DNA of 64,000 bases, taken from positions 177,001 to 241,000 of the forward strand of contig NW_024738608.1 of NCBI RefSeq assembly GCF_018991925.1, in the 5' to 3' direction. This DNA comes from Homarus americanus (Eukaryota; Arthropoda; Malacostraca; Decapoda; Nephropidae). The position numbers were made by a program, and so were the translations under genes. This document shows, piece after piece, positions 1 through 12,598 of this stretch. Position 1 is the first letter of the stretch, and each line of letters begins with the position of its first letter. The notes beneath the pieces are model-generated. The model saw only the letters and a program-made list of their open reading frames with translations, was not told where the DNA came from and searched no databases.

Positions 1-1500
1 GGGTGTAGGACTGTAGGGAGGGTGTGGGTGGGTGTGTAGGAGAATGTAGGTGGGTGTAGGAGGTGAAGTAAGGTGTAAGAGAATGAAGGAAGGTGTAGGT
101 GAAGAAGGTGGGAAGAAGGTGTAGGAGGAAGGAAGGTGAGTGTGAAGGGAAGGTGTAGGGAGGAAGGAAGGTAGGAGTGTGAAGGAAGGTGTGGGAGTGT
201 GAAGGAAGGTGTGGAGGTGAAGGAAGGTGGGAGTGAAGGAAGGTGTAGGGAGAGGAAGGTGTAGAGTGTGAAGGAAGGTGTAGGAGTGTGAAGGAAGGTG
301 TAGAGTGTGAAGAAGGTGTAGGAGTGTGAAGGAAGGTGTAGGAGTGTGAAGGAAGGTGTAGGAGTGAAGGAAGGTAGAGTGTGAAGGAAGGTAAGAGTGT
401 GAAGGAAGGTGTAGGAGGTGAAGGAAGGTGTAGGAGGTGTGGAAGGAAGGTGTAGGAGGTGAAGGAAGGTGTAGGAGGTGAAGGAAGGTGTAGGAGGTGA
501 TGAAGGGTGTGAAGGGTGAAGGAAGGTAGGGAGTGTGAAGGAAGGTGTAGGAGCGTGGAAGGAATGTGAGAGGTGTGGAAGGAAGGTGTAGGCGTGTGAA
601 GGAAGGTGTAGGAGTGTAAAGGAAGGTGTAGGGAGTGTGAAGGAAGGTGTAGGAGTGTGAAGGAAGGTGTAGGAGGTGAAGAAGGTGTAGGAGTGTGAAG
701 GAAGAGGAGAAGAAGGTGTAGGAGTGTGAAGGGGAAGGTGTAGGAGTGTGAAGGAAGGTGTAAGAGGTGAAGGAAGGTAAGAGGTGAAGGAAGGTGTAGG
801 AGGTGAAGGAAGGTAGGAGGAAAGTGAAGGAGAGAAAGAAACTGTAGGAGAGTGAAGGAAAGTGTAGGAGAGTGAAGAAAGTAGGAGGAAGGAAAGTAGG
901 AGAGTGAAGGAAAGTGTAGGAGAGTGAAGGAAAGTAGGGAGTGAAGGAAAGTGTAGGGAGAGTAAAGGAAAGTGTAGGAGAGAAGGAAAGTTGTAGGAGA
1001 GTGAAGGAAAGTTGTAGGAGAGTGAAGGAAAGGTAGGAGAGAAGTGAAAGTTTAAAGATGAAGGAAAGTAGGAGAGGAAGAACTGTAGGAAGGAGAGTGT
1101 AGGAGAGAAAAGGTGAGAGTGAAGGAAAGTAAGGAGTGAGGTTGTTGAGTGAAGACAGTGTAGGGAGAGTGAAGGAGAGTAGAGAGAAAAGGAAAGTGTA
1201 GGAGGAAGAAAGTTGTTGAGTGAAGGAAAGGCAGGAGGAGTGAAGGAAAGTGTAGGGGAGAGTAAAGGAAAGTAGGAGTGGGAGGAAAGTGTTGGAGAGT
1301 GAAGGACAGTGTAGGAGAGTGAAGGAAAGGTAGGAGAGTAGGAAAGTGTAGGAGGAGGAAAGTTGTTGGAGAGTGAAGGAAAGTGTAGAGAGTGAAGAAA
1401 GTTGTTGGAGAGTGAAGGAAAGTGTAGGAGAGTGAAGGAAAGTGTGGGAGAGTGAAGGAAAGTAGAGAGTGAAGGACAGTGTAGGAGAGTGAAGGGTAGG
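1..1500. repeat. 20-bp purine-rich minisatellite, block 1
   Basis: Tandem array of about 20-bp units. The left part is mostly GGTGTAGGAGTGTGAAGGAA; from about 820 it shifts to AGTGTAGGAGAGTGAAGGAA. Many units carry 1-3-base deletions. Almost all G and A on the + strand. It runs off the left edge of the window. No coding potential. Confidence 0.9.
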
Positions 1501-2062
1501 AGTGAACGGTTTTATATTAAATTATTTTATGATATTTAAATTTGCTCTAAATGACATTGCACCTGTTTATGATGACGGTCATCGACATTTGTACCTGGCT
1601 CTTGCGATATTTAAATGGCTTCCCGTCGACATTTACCCAGAACCCATGACATTTAAATGGTCTATGACATTTAACGGCGACATTTAAACGACCGCTTATG
1701 ACATTTAAATCTGGTCACATTTAAACGGCTCCTGGCTCCCATCTTAAAACTGGTCTCATGACATTTAAACGGTTTCATGACATTCTGGTCGCCATGACAT
1801 TTAAATCTGGTTTCATGACATTCAAACGGCTCCTATGACAGAGTTTCCAAACGGTCATGACATTGCCACCCACACTTCAAGACATCAAAATCTGGTTCTC
1901 ACATTTATTTAAATTTGCCCATATTTAAATTTATTATTTGCACCTGGTTTCATGACATTTGCACGGTCGCAGGATATTTAAACGGTTTCATGACATTTAA
2001 ACGGTTTTATGATATTTAAACGACCGTTATGATGCCGCACTATCAGCAAGATATTTACCTGT
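1501..2062. repeat. Degenerate ATGACATTTAAA repeat block
   Basis: About 560 bases in which ATGACATTTAAAC or a close variant recurs roughly every 20-30 bases, usually followed by GGT or GGTTTC. The composition is AT-rich and unlike the purine-rich 20-bp arrays on both sides. A 61-residue reading frame at 1502-1687 is only a translation of this repeat. Confidence 0.7.
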
Positions 2063-2275
2063 TTTAGGAGAGTGAAGGAAAGTGTAGGAGAGTGAAGGAA
2101 AAGGTAGGAGAGTGAAGGAAAGTGTAGGAGAGTGAAGGAAAGTGTAGGAGAGTGAAGGAAAGTGTAGGAGAGTGAAGGAAAGTGTAGGAGTAAGGAAAGT
2201 GTAGGAGAGTGAAGGAAAGTGTAGGAGAGTAAGGAAACTGTAGGAGAGTGAAGGAAAGTGTAGGAGAGTGAAGGC
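2063..2275. repeat. 20-bp purine-rich minisatellite, block 2
   Basis: About ten copies of AGTGTAGGAGAGTGAAGGAA, the same unit as the right part of block 1, resuming after the ATGACATTTAAA block. Copies here are more uniform than in block 1. Confidence 0.9.
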
Positions 2276-2451
2276 GTGTCTGTATGAATGTTTGTCTGTG
2301 AGGTAATTCTCACTTGATCGTTCAATTGTTAGACGTGATCAGAACAGACTGAGTCATGCCGAAACGGGAAGAACATTATTATGTATTTACAACAATTCAA
2401 GGCAACTCATCAACATACCAAGACTGTGGGCATGTATGAGCTGTCAGTGGC

Positions 2452-2622
2452 AGGCAGACAGACAGACAGAGACAGACAGGCAGAGACAGACAGGCAGACA
2501 GAGACAGATAGATAGACAGACAGAGACAGATAGATAGACAGACAGACAGACAGATAGACAGACAGACAGACAGACACACAGACAGACAGACAGACAGACA
2601 GAGCCAGACAGACAGACAGACA

Positions 2623-2657
<35 letters not shown>

Positions 2658-2691
2658 GACAGACAGACAGACAGACATACATACATACATT
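2452..2691. repeat. (GACA)n / (CAGA)n microsatellite
   Basis: About 240 bases of GACA tetranucleotides with interspersed GATA and GAGACA variants, ending in four CATA units. Cysteine/leucine/serine-rich reading frames on the minus strand (up to 301 residues) are low-complexity translations of this tract and the next one. Confidence 0.95.
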
Positions 2692-2911
2692 GTCCAAAAG
2701 AAACATTACAGAGTTAGAAATATGAAAGAAAATGTAAAAAATAACACCACAAAGCATAATAAAGGAGGACATAGGAGAAAAATAATAAATGACACCAAGA
2801 CGCAGTACAAGAACCTGCAGTAATAATGTGAAGGAAATACAAACAGAGTCATGCAGATAATGAGCATCGCATTGATCACATTGAGCTGGCTTCTGTGGAG
2901 GCCAGTAATGA

Positions 2912-3174
2912 GGTGGGTGGGTGGTGGTGGTGTGTGGGTGGGTGTGTGGGTGGGTGTGTGTGGGTGGGTGGGTGGGTGTGGGTGGGTGTGTGGTGGGTGG
3001 GTGTGTGTGTGGGTGGGTGGGGTTTGGGTGTGTGGGTGGGTGGGTTTGGTGGGTGGTGTGGGTGGTGGTGGGTGGGTGTGTGTGGGTGGGTGGGTGTTTG
3101 TGTGTGTGGGGTGGGTGGGTGTTTGGGTGTGTGTGTGTGGGTGGTGGGTGGGTGTGTGTATGTGTGGGTGGTTG
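2912..3174. repeat. (GGGTGT)n G-rich repeat
   Basis: GGGTGGGTGTGTGGGTGGGTGT-type repeat over about 260 bases. The + strand is G and T only for long stretches and has many GGG runs, so G-quadruplex potential is high. Reading frames on both strands are repeat translations. Confidence 0.9.
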
Positions 3175-3210
3175 AGAAAGAAAGACACAGACTTTCTCAG
3201 GACCAGTATT

Positions 3211-3212
<2 letters not shown>

Positions 3213-3279
<67 letters not shown>
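3213..3279. repeat. (GA)n microsatellite
   Basis: Uninterrupted GA dinucleotide tract of about 33 units. Confidence 0.97.
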
Positions 3280-3282
<3 letters not shown>

Positions 3283-4027
3283 TTTCTTCGAGACAGTTAA
3301 CCATCCAGACTTCAATTCACACTAATGACCTCGACGATAACAGCATAACTACCACGCTCTCCTCCACTAATGGCCCCGGCAGTGGTTTGTGTCCAGGCAG
3401 TTCCGACAATGCGTGACGAACAATGTAGGCAGTCAGTAACGGACCGCAGTAGAGTGGACGGACACAGCGGATGTAACCTTCCCCACACACATACTGTACT
3501 GCCCTAACGGTGGTAACGACCGCCGCCGTTGTCCTAGTAAGTAACAGACCTTCCTAACAGGGACGGACGCCTGTTGAGGTCTTGCCTGGTCAGCTATGAT
3601 AATAATGGTCGTAAATACAATTAGAATAATAAAACAATTAAGGTAATAATAATAATAATAAAATAATAATAATAATGCTATGAGTACCTAACTTTACAGA
3701 TGGAAGATTCAAGACCGTCAAGTGCAGTGTTGACTAAAACACACCTCGTATACAGAAGGACAGCTAGTAGTCAATCTGATTAGCACTGTCCCTAATGTGT
3801 CGTGAGGCGTATGGTACCTACTTTCACCTTAGCAGTAATGAGAGGCTGATGATTCTACTACTCTATGCACTCACCTTAGTTGTCAGGTGTACTGATAAAC
3901 ACCATCAAGTTTCAGATGTAACCCACTCTCTCGTGTTTCCTGCTGAGGTCACGTCACGCCACGACAAAGCAGACCTCGACGAGGGACACTTCTACGTGAC
4001 TGTCCTGGCACGAGACCCCGGGACTGT
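3280..4027. other. Unassigned non-coding stretch
   Basis: Ordinary-composition DNA with a short (AAT)n tract at about 3642-3676. No recognisable gene or mobile element. The 98-residue frame at 3795-4091 has no family signature and runs into the GT-rich minisatellite. Confidence 0.5.
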
Positions 4028-4538
4028 TGGTGGGGTGGGGGGGTATGGGGGGCTGGGTGTAGGGGGTGTAGGAGGTGTTGGTGGGGTGTAGGAGGGCAGG
4101 TGTAGTAGGTTGCTGGTGGGTGTAGTGGCTGGGGTGTAGGGAGGGTGGGGGGGCGGTGTAGGGGTGTAGGAGGCAGGGGCAGGTGTAGGGAGGGTGGGTG
4201 TAGGTTGGTGTGTAGGGAGGTGGGAGGGCAGGTGTAGGGTGCTGGTGGGTGTGTAGGTTGCAGGAGTGAGTGTAGGAGGAGTGGAGGGGTGTATGTGGGT
4301 GTAAAGTGGGGAGGGATGGGAGATAGGTGGAGGGGTGTAGGGTGTAGGTGGGTGTAGGAGGGTATAGGTGGGTGTAGGGGGTATAGGTGTGCAGGAGGGT
4401 ATAGGGGTAGGGGGCATAGGTGGGTGTAGGTGGGTGTAGGAGGTGTAGGTGGGTGTGGGAGGGTGTAGGTGGGTGGGAGGGGTGGGTGTGGGAGGGTGTA
4501 GGTGGGTGTGGAGGTGTAGGTGGGTGTATGAAGCTGTA
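4028..4538. repeat. GT-rich minisatellite (GTGTAGGTGG family)
   Basis: Degenerate tandem repeat of 9-17-bp words such as GGTGTAGGTGGGTGTAGG and GGTGTAGGAGG. Related in wording to the 20-bp array at the window start but without the GAAGGAA part. Proline/threonine-rich minus-strand frames are translations of the repeat. Confidence 0.85.
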
Positions 4539-4908
4539 GGAGTCGCACATGTGCACTATGCATGTAATTTATAATGTTTGCAGCGACATGAGTATAAAAT
4601 TTAATATTTTGATTGTATACACACACATGTACAGTATGTATGCTATGTATAGTTACGCATTTCTTTATGTATATGTGTGTTTTTGCGCAAGTTTATAGGA
4701 TTTTAAGATTATATATCCGTGTACTTGTATGCATGCTATGTAGATACACACAATCATGTATGTATGTATGAATATGTACACAAAAATCAGTTCAGCTATC
4801 CCCAGTACATATTGTACACAATACACACCTACAAAACCATAAAACAGAAAGTAATATCAACAGAATTTATACACGTACAGGTACACTGTGAGTTATTTTG
4901 ACATAGAC

Positions 4909-4949
<41 letters not shown>

Positions 4950-5142
4950 TCTCTCTTTTCAGAACCCCAACACCCACTTTCCTCTCACAAAACACATATT
5001 ACCTTACTTTGGGGGAGGGTGGTAAAGAACCCCACTAGATGATTGAGGAAGGAAGACGACCACAGGTAACCATGGGAACATTATCATTATCTTCATCAAC
5101 ACCTTTTAATCTTTTTTTTTCTATATATTATACGATTTTTTT
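4539..5142. other. Unassigned AT-rich stretch with (CA)n
   Basis: AT-rich DNA with several TATG/TGTA words, a (CA)n tract at about 4910-4948, and then the assembly gap. No gene recognised. Confidence 0.5.
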
Positions 5143-5242
5143 NNNNNNNNNNNNNNNNNNNNNNNNNNNNNNNNNNNNNNNNNNNNNNNNNNNNNNNNNN
5201 NNNNNNNNNNNNNNNNNNNNNNNNNNNNNNNNNNNNNNNNNN
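5143..5242. other. Assembly gap of 100 N
   Basis: Exactly 100 undetermined bases, a common placeholder for a gap of unknown size. It sits right at the left edge of the 4.8-kb TTAA-rich array, so the true length of that array is unknown. Confidence 0.97.
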
Positions 5243-8200
5243 TAACACAACACTTAACACAAACACTAACACTTCTAACCCAACACTTAACACAACACTT
5301 CAACACTCTAACCTAACACTCAACACAACACTTCAACACTTAACTTAACACTTAACACAACACTCTAACACTCTAACTCTAACAACACTTCAACACAACA
5401 CTTAACACAACACTCCAACACTTCAACACAACACTTAACACTTAACTTAAAACTTAACTTAACCAACTTAACTTAACTTAACCAACTTAACTTAACACTC
5501 CAATCCTAACACTTAACACTTAACCAACACTTAACACAAAACTTAACACTTAACTCTAACACTTAACACAACACTCCTTAACACTTAACTTAACACTTAA
5601 CACAACACCAACACTTAACCTAACACTTAACACAACACCCTAACACTTATCCTAACACTCAACACAAACACCTCTAACACTTAACTAACACTTAACACAA
5701 CACTCTAACACTTAACTTAACACTTAACACAACACTTAACACTTAACTAACACTTAACACAACACTCTAACACTTAACTTAAACACTTAAAAACAACACC
5801 CAACACTTAAACCAACACTTAACAACACCAACACAACACTTCAACACTTAACACAACACTTCAACACTTAACTTAACACTCCCAACACAACACTTAACAC
5901 CTCAAACTTAACACCCCAACACAAACACTCCCAACACAACACTTCTAACACTTCCAACACCATTCAACACTTAACTTAACACTTAACACAACACTCCTTA
6001 ACACAACACTCAACACCTCTAACACAACACTTAACACTTAACTTAAACTTAATCCTAACTAACTTAACCCTAACTTAACTTAACTTAACACTCCTAACAC
6101 AAACACTTAACACTTAACCTAACACTTAACACAACAACACTTAACACTTAACTTAACACTTAACACAACACTTCAACACTTAATCCAACACTTAACACAA
6201 ACACTCTAACACTTAACTTAACACTTAACACAACACTCTAACACCCTAACTTAACACTCCTAACACAACACCCTAACACACAACACTTAAATAATCAAAT
6301 ACACACAACACTTAACACTTAAACCTAACACTTAACACAACACTTAACACTTAACTTAACACTTAACACAACACTCCTAACACACAAAACTTAACACTCT
6401 AACACAAACACTTAACACTTAACTTAACACTTAACACTTAACTTCAACACAACACTCTAACACTCTAACACTTAACACTTAACTTAACACCTCCCAATCC
6501 TAACACTTAAATACCTAACACTTAACTTAACACTCCCAACACCCCAACACCCCAACACTCTAACAATTCAACTTAACACTCCAACACCTCTAACACTTAA
6601 ATCCAAAACTTCAACTTAACTTAACACTTAACTCAACTTATAACACCTCTAACTTAACTTAACACTTAACTTAACTTAACACTTAACTTAACTTAACACC
6701 TAACTTAACCTAACACTTAACTTAACTCAACACTAATTCAACCCTAACACTCAATCCTAAACTTTAACACCTAACTTAACTTAACACTTAACTTAACTTA
6801 ACACTTAACTTAATCCTAACAATTCAATTTAACACTTAACAACTTAACACCTAAACACTTAATCCTAACACCCTAAATACAACACTTACTAAACACTAAC
6901 ACTTAACACAACACTTAACACTTCAACACCAACTTAACCTAACACTTAACTTAACACTTAACTTAACTAACTTAACACTTAACCAACTTAACACTTAACA
7001 CAACACTTAACACAAACACTCTAACACTTAACTTAACACCTAACACAAAAATTCTAACACTCAACCATAACACTTAACACAACACTTAAACAATTAACCC
7101 AACACTCTAACACAACACTTAACACAACACTTAACACTTAAACAACACTACCACAACACCTAACACCTTCAACCAACACCTTAACACAACACTCAACACC
7201 TCAACACTTAACACAAACACTTCAACACAAACACTTAACACCTCAACACACACCAACACTTAACTAACACCTCACTCAAACCCTAACTTAACTTAACTTC
7301 AAACTCAACACTTAACCTAACAATTCTAACACTTCAACTCAAACTTAACCTTCACCTCAACACTTAAACAATTTAACCTATAATCAACACTCCCAACACT
7401 TACACTTAAATTAACCTTAACACACTTCAAAAACTAACATTCTAACATCAACTCAAAACTTAAACTTAACCAACACTTAACCTAAACTCAACACCCCACA
7501 CAACACCTCAACACCTCTAACCTAACACTTAACACAACACTTAACACTTAACTCAACACCCTAACACAACACCCTAACACAACACCTAACACCTCTAACT
7601 TAACACTTACCACTTAACTTAACACACAAACACTTAACACTAACATCAACACTTAAACACAAACACTTAACACTTAACAATACCAACATCAACACTTAAC
7701 AACTCACTTAACTTAATCAACACTTAACTCAACTTAACACCTTAACTTAACTTAAATAATTCTAACTTAACTTAACACTTAACACAACACTCTAACAAAC
7801 ACTTAAACACAACACTTAACACAACAACATCTCCCAACACAACACTTAACACAACACCTAACTTAACTTAAACAATTTAACTTAACTTAACACCCCAACA
7901 ATTAACACTTAACAACACTCCAACACAACACTTAACACTTAACTTAACACTTCAACCTAACACTTAACTTCAACACCTTAACTCAACACTAATCAACACA
8001 ACACACAAACACTAACACAACACTTCCCAACACTTCAACACAAACACTCAACACTTAACACTCTAACACTAACACACAACACAAAACTAAATCCTAACTT
8101 AACTTAACTTAACCTCATCCTTAACTTAACTTAACTTAACTTAACTTAACCAAACTTAACTCTTAAACTTAACTTAACTTAACCTAACTTAACTTAACTT

Positions 8201-10035
8201 AACAAAACTTCAAATAAAACTTAACAAAACTTAACTTAATCAACAAAACCAAAACCCAAAACTTAAAACTCAAAACTTTAAACTTAAACTTAAACTTTAA
8301 ACTCAAACTTAAACTTAAAACCAAAACTAAAACTTAAACTTTAAACTTTAAACTTTAAACCTTAAACTTAAAACTTAAAAACTTAAAACTTAAAATCAAA
8401 TTAAACTTTAAACTTTAAACTTAAAACTAAAACTTAAACTTAAAACTTAAAACTTAAAATCAAAACTTAAACTTTAAACCTTAAACCTTACTTTAACTTT
8501 AAACTTTAAACTTTATACTTAACTTAACTTTAAACTTTAAACTTAAAACTTTAAACTTTAAACTTTAAAACTTAAAACTTAAAACTTAAAACTTAAAACT
8601 TAAAACTTAAAACTTAAAACTTTAAACTTTAAACTTTACTTAACTTTAAACTTTAAACTTTATACTTAACTTAACTTTAAACTTTAAACTTTAAACTTTA
8701 AACTTAAAACTTAAAACTTTAAACTTTAAACTTTACTTAACTTAACTTTAAACTTTAGACTTTAAACTTTAAACTTTAAACTTAAAACTTTAAACTTTAC
8801 TTACTTTTACTTAACTTAACTTTAAACTTTAAACTTTAAACTTTAAACTTTAAACTTAAAACTTTAAACTTTACTTTACTTAACTTAACTTTAGACTTTA
8901 AACTTTAAACTTTAAACTTAAAACTTTAAACTTTACTTTACTTAACTTAACTTTAAACTTTAAACTTTAAACTTTAAACTTTAAACTTTAAACTTAAAAC
9001 TTTAAAATTTTACTAACTTAACTTACTAAAACTTCATTTCTAACTTAACTCTTTAAACTTTAAACTTAAACTTAACTCTTTAAACTTAAAACCTTTACTA
9101 ACTAACCTTAAATCAAACTTTTTACCAACTTAACTTTAACTTCAAACTTCTTAAACTTTACTAACTTAAACCTAACTCTTCTTACTTTATTTTACTTTAC
9201 TTTACTTACCACTTTTACTTTTACTTTACTTTTACTCTTTACTTTACTTTTACTTCTAAACTCAAACTTAATTGACTTGACTTGACTCTGACCTGGACTT
9301 GTTGACTTTAAACTCAACTTGACTTTAAATTAATCCTTCAAACTTAAATCAAACTTAAACCTCAACTTTAAACTTAAACTTAACTTTAAACTCAACCTAA
9401 CCCCAAAACCTAATTAACTTAACTTTAAACCTTAACTTCAACTTAACTTTAAACTTAACTTAATCCTTTTAAACTCAACTTAACTTTAAACTTAACTTTA
9501 ACTTAACTTAACCTAACTTAACTTAACTTTAAACTTCAACTTAACTCAAACTTAACTCTAACTTAACCTCAAACTTAACTTAACCCCAAACCAAACTAAC
9601 CTTTAACTTAAACCTAACTCTTTAAACCAACTTAAACTTAAACTTAAACTTAACCCAATTTAACTCTTAAACTTCAACCCAATCCTAACTTTAAACCTAA
9701 CTTAACTTAACCTTCAAACCTAACCTTTAAACCTAACTTAACTTAAACTTCATCCTTTAAATCAACTCAACCCAAACCAACCAACTTCAACCTAAACCTA
9801 AACTTAAACTTAATCCTAACTTAACTTTAAACTTAACTTAACTTAACTCAAACTAACCTTCAAACCTAACTCAAACTTAACTTAACTTTAAACTTAACTT
9901 AACTTTAAACTTAACTTAACTTTAAACTTAACTTAACTTTAAACTTAATTTAACTTTAAACTTGACTTGACTTGACTTGACCTAACCTAACCTAACCTAA
10001 CCTAACCTAACCTAACCTAACCTAACTTAACCTAA
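5243..10035. repeat. 4.8-kb telomere-like short-word array
   Basis: Long array of short words, nearly devoid of G on the + strand. Three zones can be seen. From 5243 to about 8090 the words are AACACTTAAC, AACACAACAC and AACTTAAC. From about 8090 to 9250 they are the pentamer CTTAA and then CTTTAAA/CTTAAAA. From about 9250 to 9960 they are ACTTAACTTTAA mixtures. It then passes through four CTTGA pentamers into perfect CCTAA pentamers. CTTAA is one transition from CCTAA, the arthropod telomeric repeat (TTAGG on the other strand). The array may therefore be diverged interstitial telomeric DNA, a subtelomeric satellite, or partly a base-calling artefact. Confidence 0.8.
9961..10035. repeat. Interstitial arthropod telomere repeat (CCTAA)n
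   Basis: Four CTTGA pentamers, then nine perfect CCTAA pentamers at 9981-10025, then CTTAA and CCTAA. In register with the pentamer array on its left. The right edge is sharp and opens into ordinary AT-rich DNA, so this is not a chromosome end. Confidence 0.85.
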
Positions 10036-10621
10036 CTTTACGAAACAAAGACAACACACACGAAAAAACAAAACACAAAAACAGAGGCGAAATAAGTAAA
10101 ATTACGAAACAGAAACTGGATGATGATAATACGAATAAACACACTGAGAAAAGATAAATGAATAGCCAGAAATGTATAATAATGAATAAACGAGGGATAA
10201 TGAGTAACCCGCCACCTGAGATACAGGTAACTTACTTTTAATTTATTTCATCTCCCAGTCTCGCCTGAATAAAAACACACATCTGAAATATCCAAAACAA
10301 CACAAACACTGACACCAATCAAAATGAACCTTTAAGGGCAATATTTTAATTGGCTGTACAAGTTATCTCGATCAGTGAAGGATAAATGTCTAGGTTAAAC
10401 AGGATATGTAATTTGCTTAAGAGTGAGAAGCCAATCGGAATAGCAGACCAGGAGGGACGTATTGAGTGACGTGTATTAATGTGGTAAGTAAAGCTTTATA
10501 ATACACTGCAGTATACATGTTAGGGAATGTTGTTTATTTGTGTATTATAAGAGGGCGCCTCTTGCCGTCAGATGTGTGTGTGTAACAGGACAATAACATG
10601 TCTGTATATGAATTATGTATT

Positions 10622-10672
<51 letters not shown>

Positions 10673-11551
10673 CAATAATTAGCTTCACGATTTGTTATGT
10701 AAGTTGACCTTTTAAACCATTCTCTATTAAACAATATCACTCCATGACCCCTGGGAGTCATCAGTAAGACAAACAGACAGACAGACAGACGAGCCTGAAC
10801 AAAACCATTACCGGTATCTATTTATTCCAATGGTAGACCGTATGTTAACTGGTTCACGACTCGTACCAGCAGTGACCAAATATTTAAGTCAGGTTCATGT
10901 AAACGGTACAAAATATGGTTCGGGCTTACCTTTAGCCAATAGTTTTAAATATTTGTGATAAAAATACTTGAAGGGCCGTCCTACGGCGCCATGTTTACAC
11001 TCTGGTGTAGCTCCGCCCGCTGACGACGACAACACGAACAGAGGAATGCGGGTTACAATTCCATAAAATTATCAAATTCACCAAAATATGAAACGGATTA
11101 AATAAATTTAACGTAAGTTAGTTTTTAAATGGACTAACTGAAGTAACACAACACAGCCACCACCTACTACACTCACCCAGACACCAGAGAGTCGGCACAG
11201 GTCAAGGTACACACAGTAATTATCATGTGACCGTATCTTAAAGGTCATGTCTTAACCAAATGATGTAATAATTACTTACTGACGTTGGTTCAGGCAGCAG
11301 TAAGTCAAGCAGATCAATGCAACTCCTCGTTTAGGTATAATATACAGACGTAGTAATTCCCACATAGCGACAGTATCTCTCAACGCGTAAACTGGTTCCC
11401 GTTACAGACGAGATAACCAACGTGTCTGTATGTATGTATCAGTGGGCAGCTGTTGCCGGAGGGCTGTATCAAGTCTGACCTTTGAGAAAAATTATACACG
11501 TTTTGGCTGATATAAACGAAAATATTCTAAATAATATGAAAGATAAGATAA

Positions 11552-11589
<38 letters not shown>

Positions 11590-12020
11590 GCTCGAGTCTT
11601 TAAACAGTCTACTAAGTTTTCCTCTTAACTGAACAGGAAGAATCTCAACTCGCTGACGTCAAGATTGAGACAGACAGACAGACATCACCCGGAGGCAGAA
11701 CGTGTCACAGTAGTTGCAATGAGACTCGAATATAATTTATCTTTTCTCAATGTGTTTACTCCTGTTATCATCCAGTGTCTGTGTCCATAACATTATTTTT
11801 TTGCCTCTGTTTTGTGTCTCTGTGTTTGTGTGTGTTTTTTAGGGGGTATATTTTCATCCTGAGGTGTTTGTGTAGGTTTTTTTTATGTGTTTTTTCTTAT
11901 GTATGTTTGTTTGTGTGTGGGGGAGGCTTTTTGATGTTTATTTTATGTTTCTCTCTTTGTCTTAAGTTTGTTTTTGCTGTGTGTTTTATGTTTATACTAT
12001 GTTGGCTCTGTTTTCGCCGA
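10036..12020. other. Unassigned non-coding stretch
   Basis: Nearly 2 kb without a recognisable gene. Contains (CG)n/(CA)n at 10622-10671, a short (CAGA)n at about 10772-10790, (ATT)n at 11551-11588, and a small CpG-containing patch near 10975-11035. T-rich frames near 11775 show no family signature. Confidence 0.5.
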
Positions 12021-12026
12021 ATCCAT

Positions 12027-12410
12027 GACAAAACCCCAACGGACAAAACCCCAATGGACAAAACCCCAACGAAAAAAACCCCTAACCTAACCCAACCCAA
12101 CCTAACCTAACTTACGTCCAATGCCATCATATATATAATGTGTTAATGTGTACAAGTCATGTGACATTTTTTCCTGTGACTATTTCCGTTCACCATTTCA
12201 TAAGTGGATCATACAGTATATTGTAAGTGTCAATTCCCTACAAATGTAAAAGGGTTTTGTGGAGTGTGAAAAATAAAATGTATATATAATGAGTGTTTGC
12301 AGACAGAAGCGTTTTATTTTATATTTGATATATGAGACTGGGGTTTTGTCCATTTTTCATATAATGGGTTGGGGTTTTGTCCATTGGGTTTTGTCCGTTG
12401 GGGTTTTGTC
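12027..12410. repeat. Inverted-repeat (fold-back) element with GGGGTTTTGTCC arms
   Basis: The left arm (12027-12070) holds three copies of GACAAAACCCCAAC-type words. The right arm (12368-12410) is its reverse complement over 43-44 bases, with one C-run base different. The loop is about 300 bases and includes CCTAACC/CCCAACC words at 12080-12112. A single extra GGGGTTTTGTCC lies at about 12340. No protein-coding content. It may be a small fold-back or MITE-like element. Confidence 0.65.
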
Positions 12411-12598
12411 CGTATACTGTTTTTGCCCATTTATTGGTGTTTTTTCGTGTTTTTGTTTTTTAATGCCATCGGTGGTTTATGGTGTTTTTAATCATCTATG
12501 TGTTTAATTTGCATGTGATCTTTTTATATACAACCTATCTTTTGTGGCTCAAAAAAACTAAATCACCTTGGGAACACATTCACTGTTAACATTCACTG

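Noticed and set aside
2410..3315. 301-residue minus-strand frame
   Set aside because: Spans (GA)n, (GGGTGT)n and (GACA)n microsatellites; composition alone explains it.
10975..11035. CpG island or promoter
   Set aside because: Only a handful of CpGs in 60 bases, no TATA/Inr pattern or adjacent exon.
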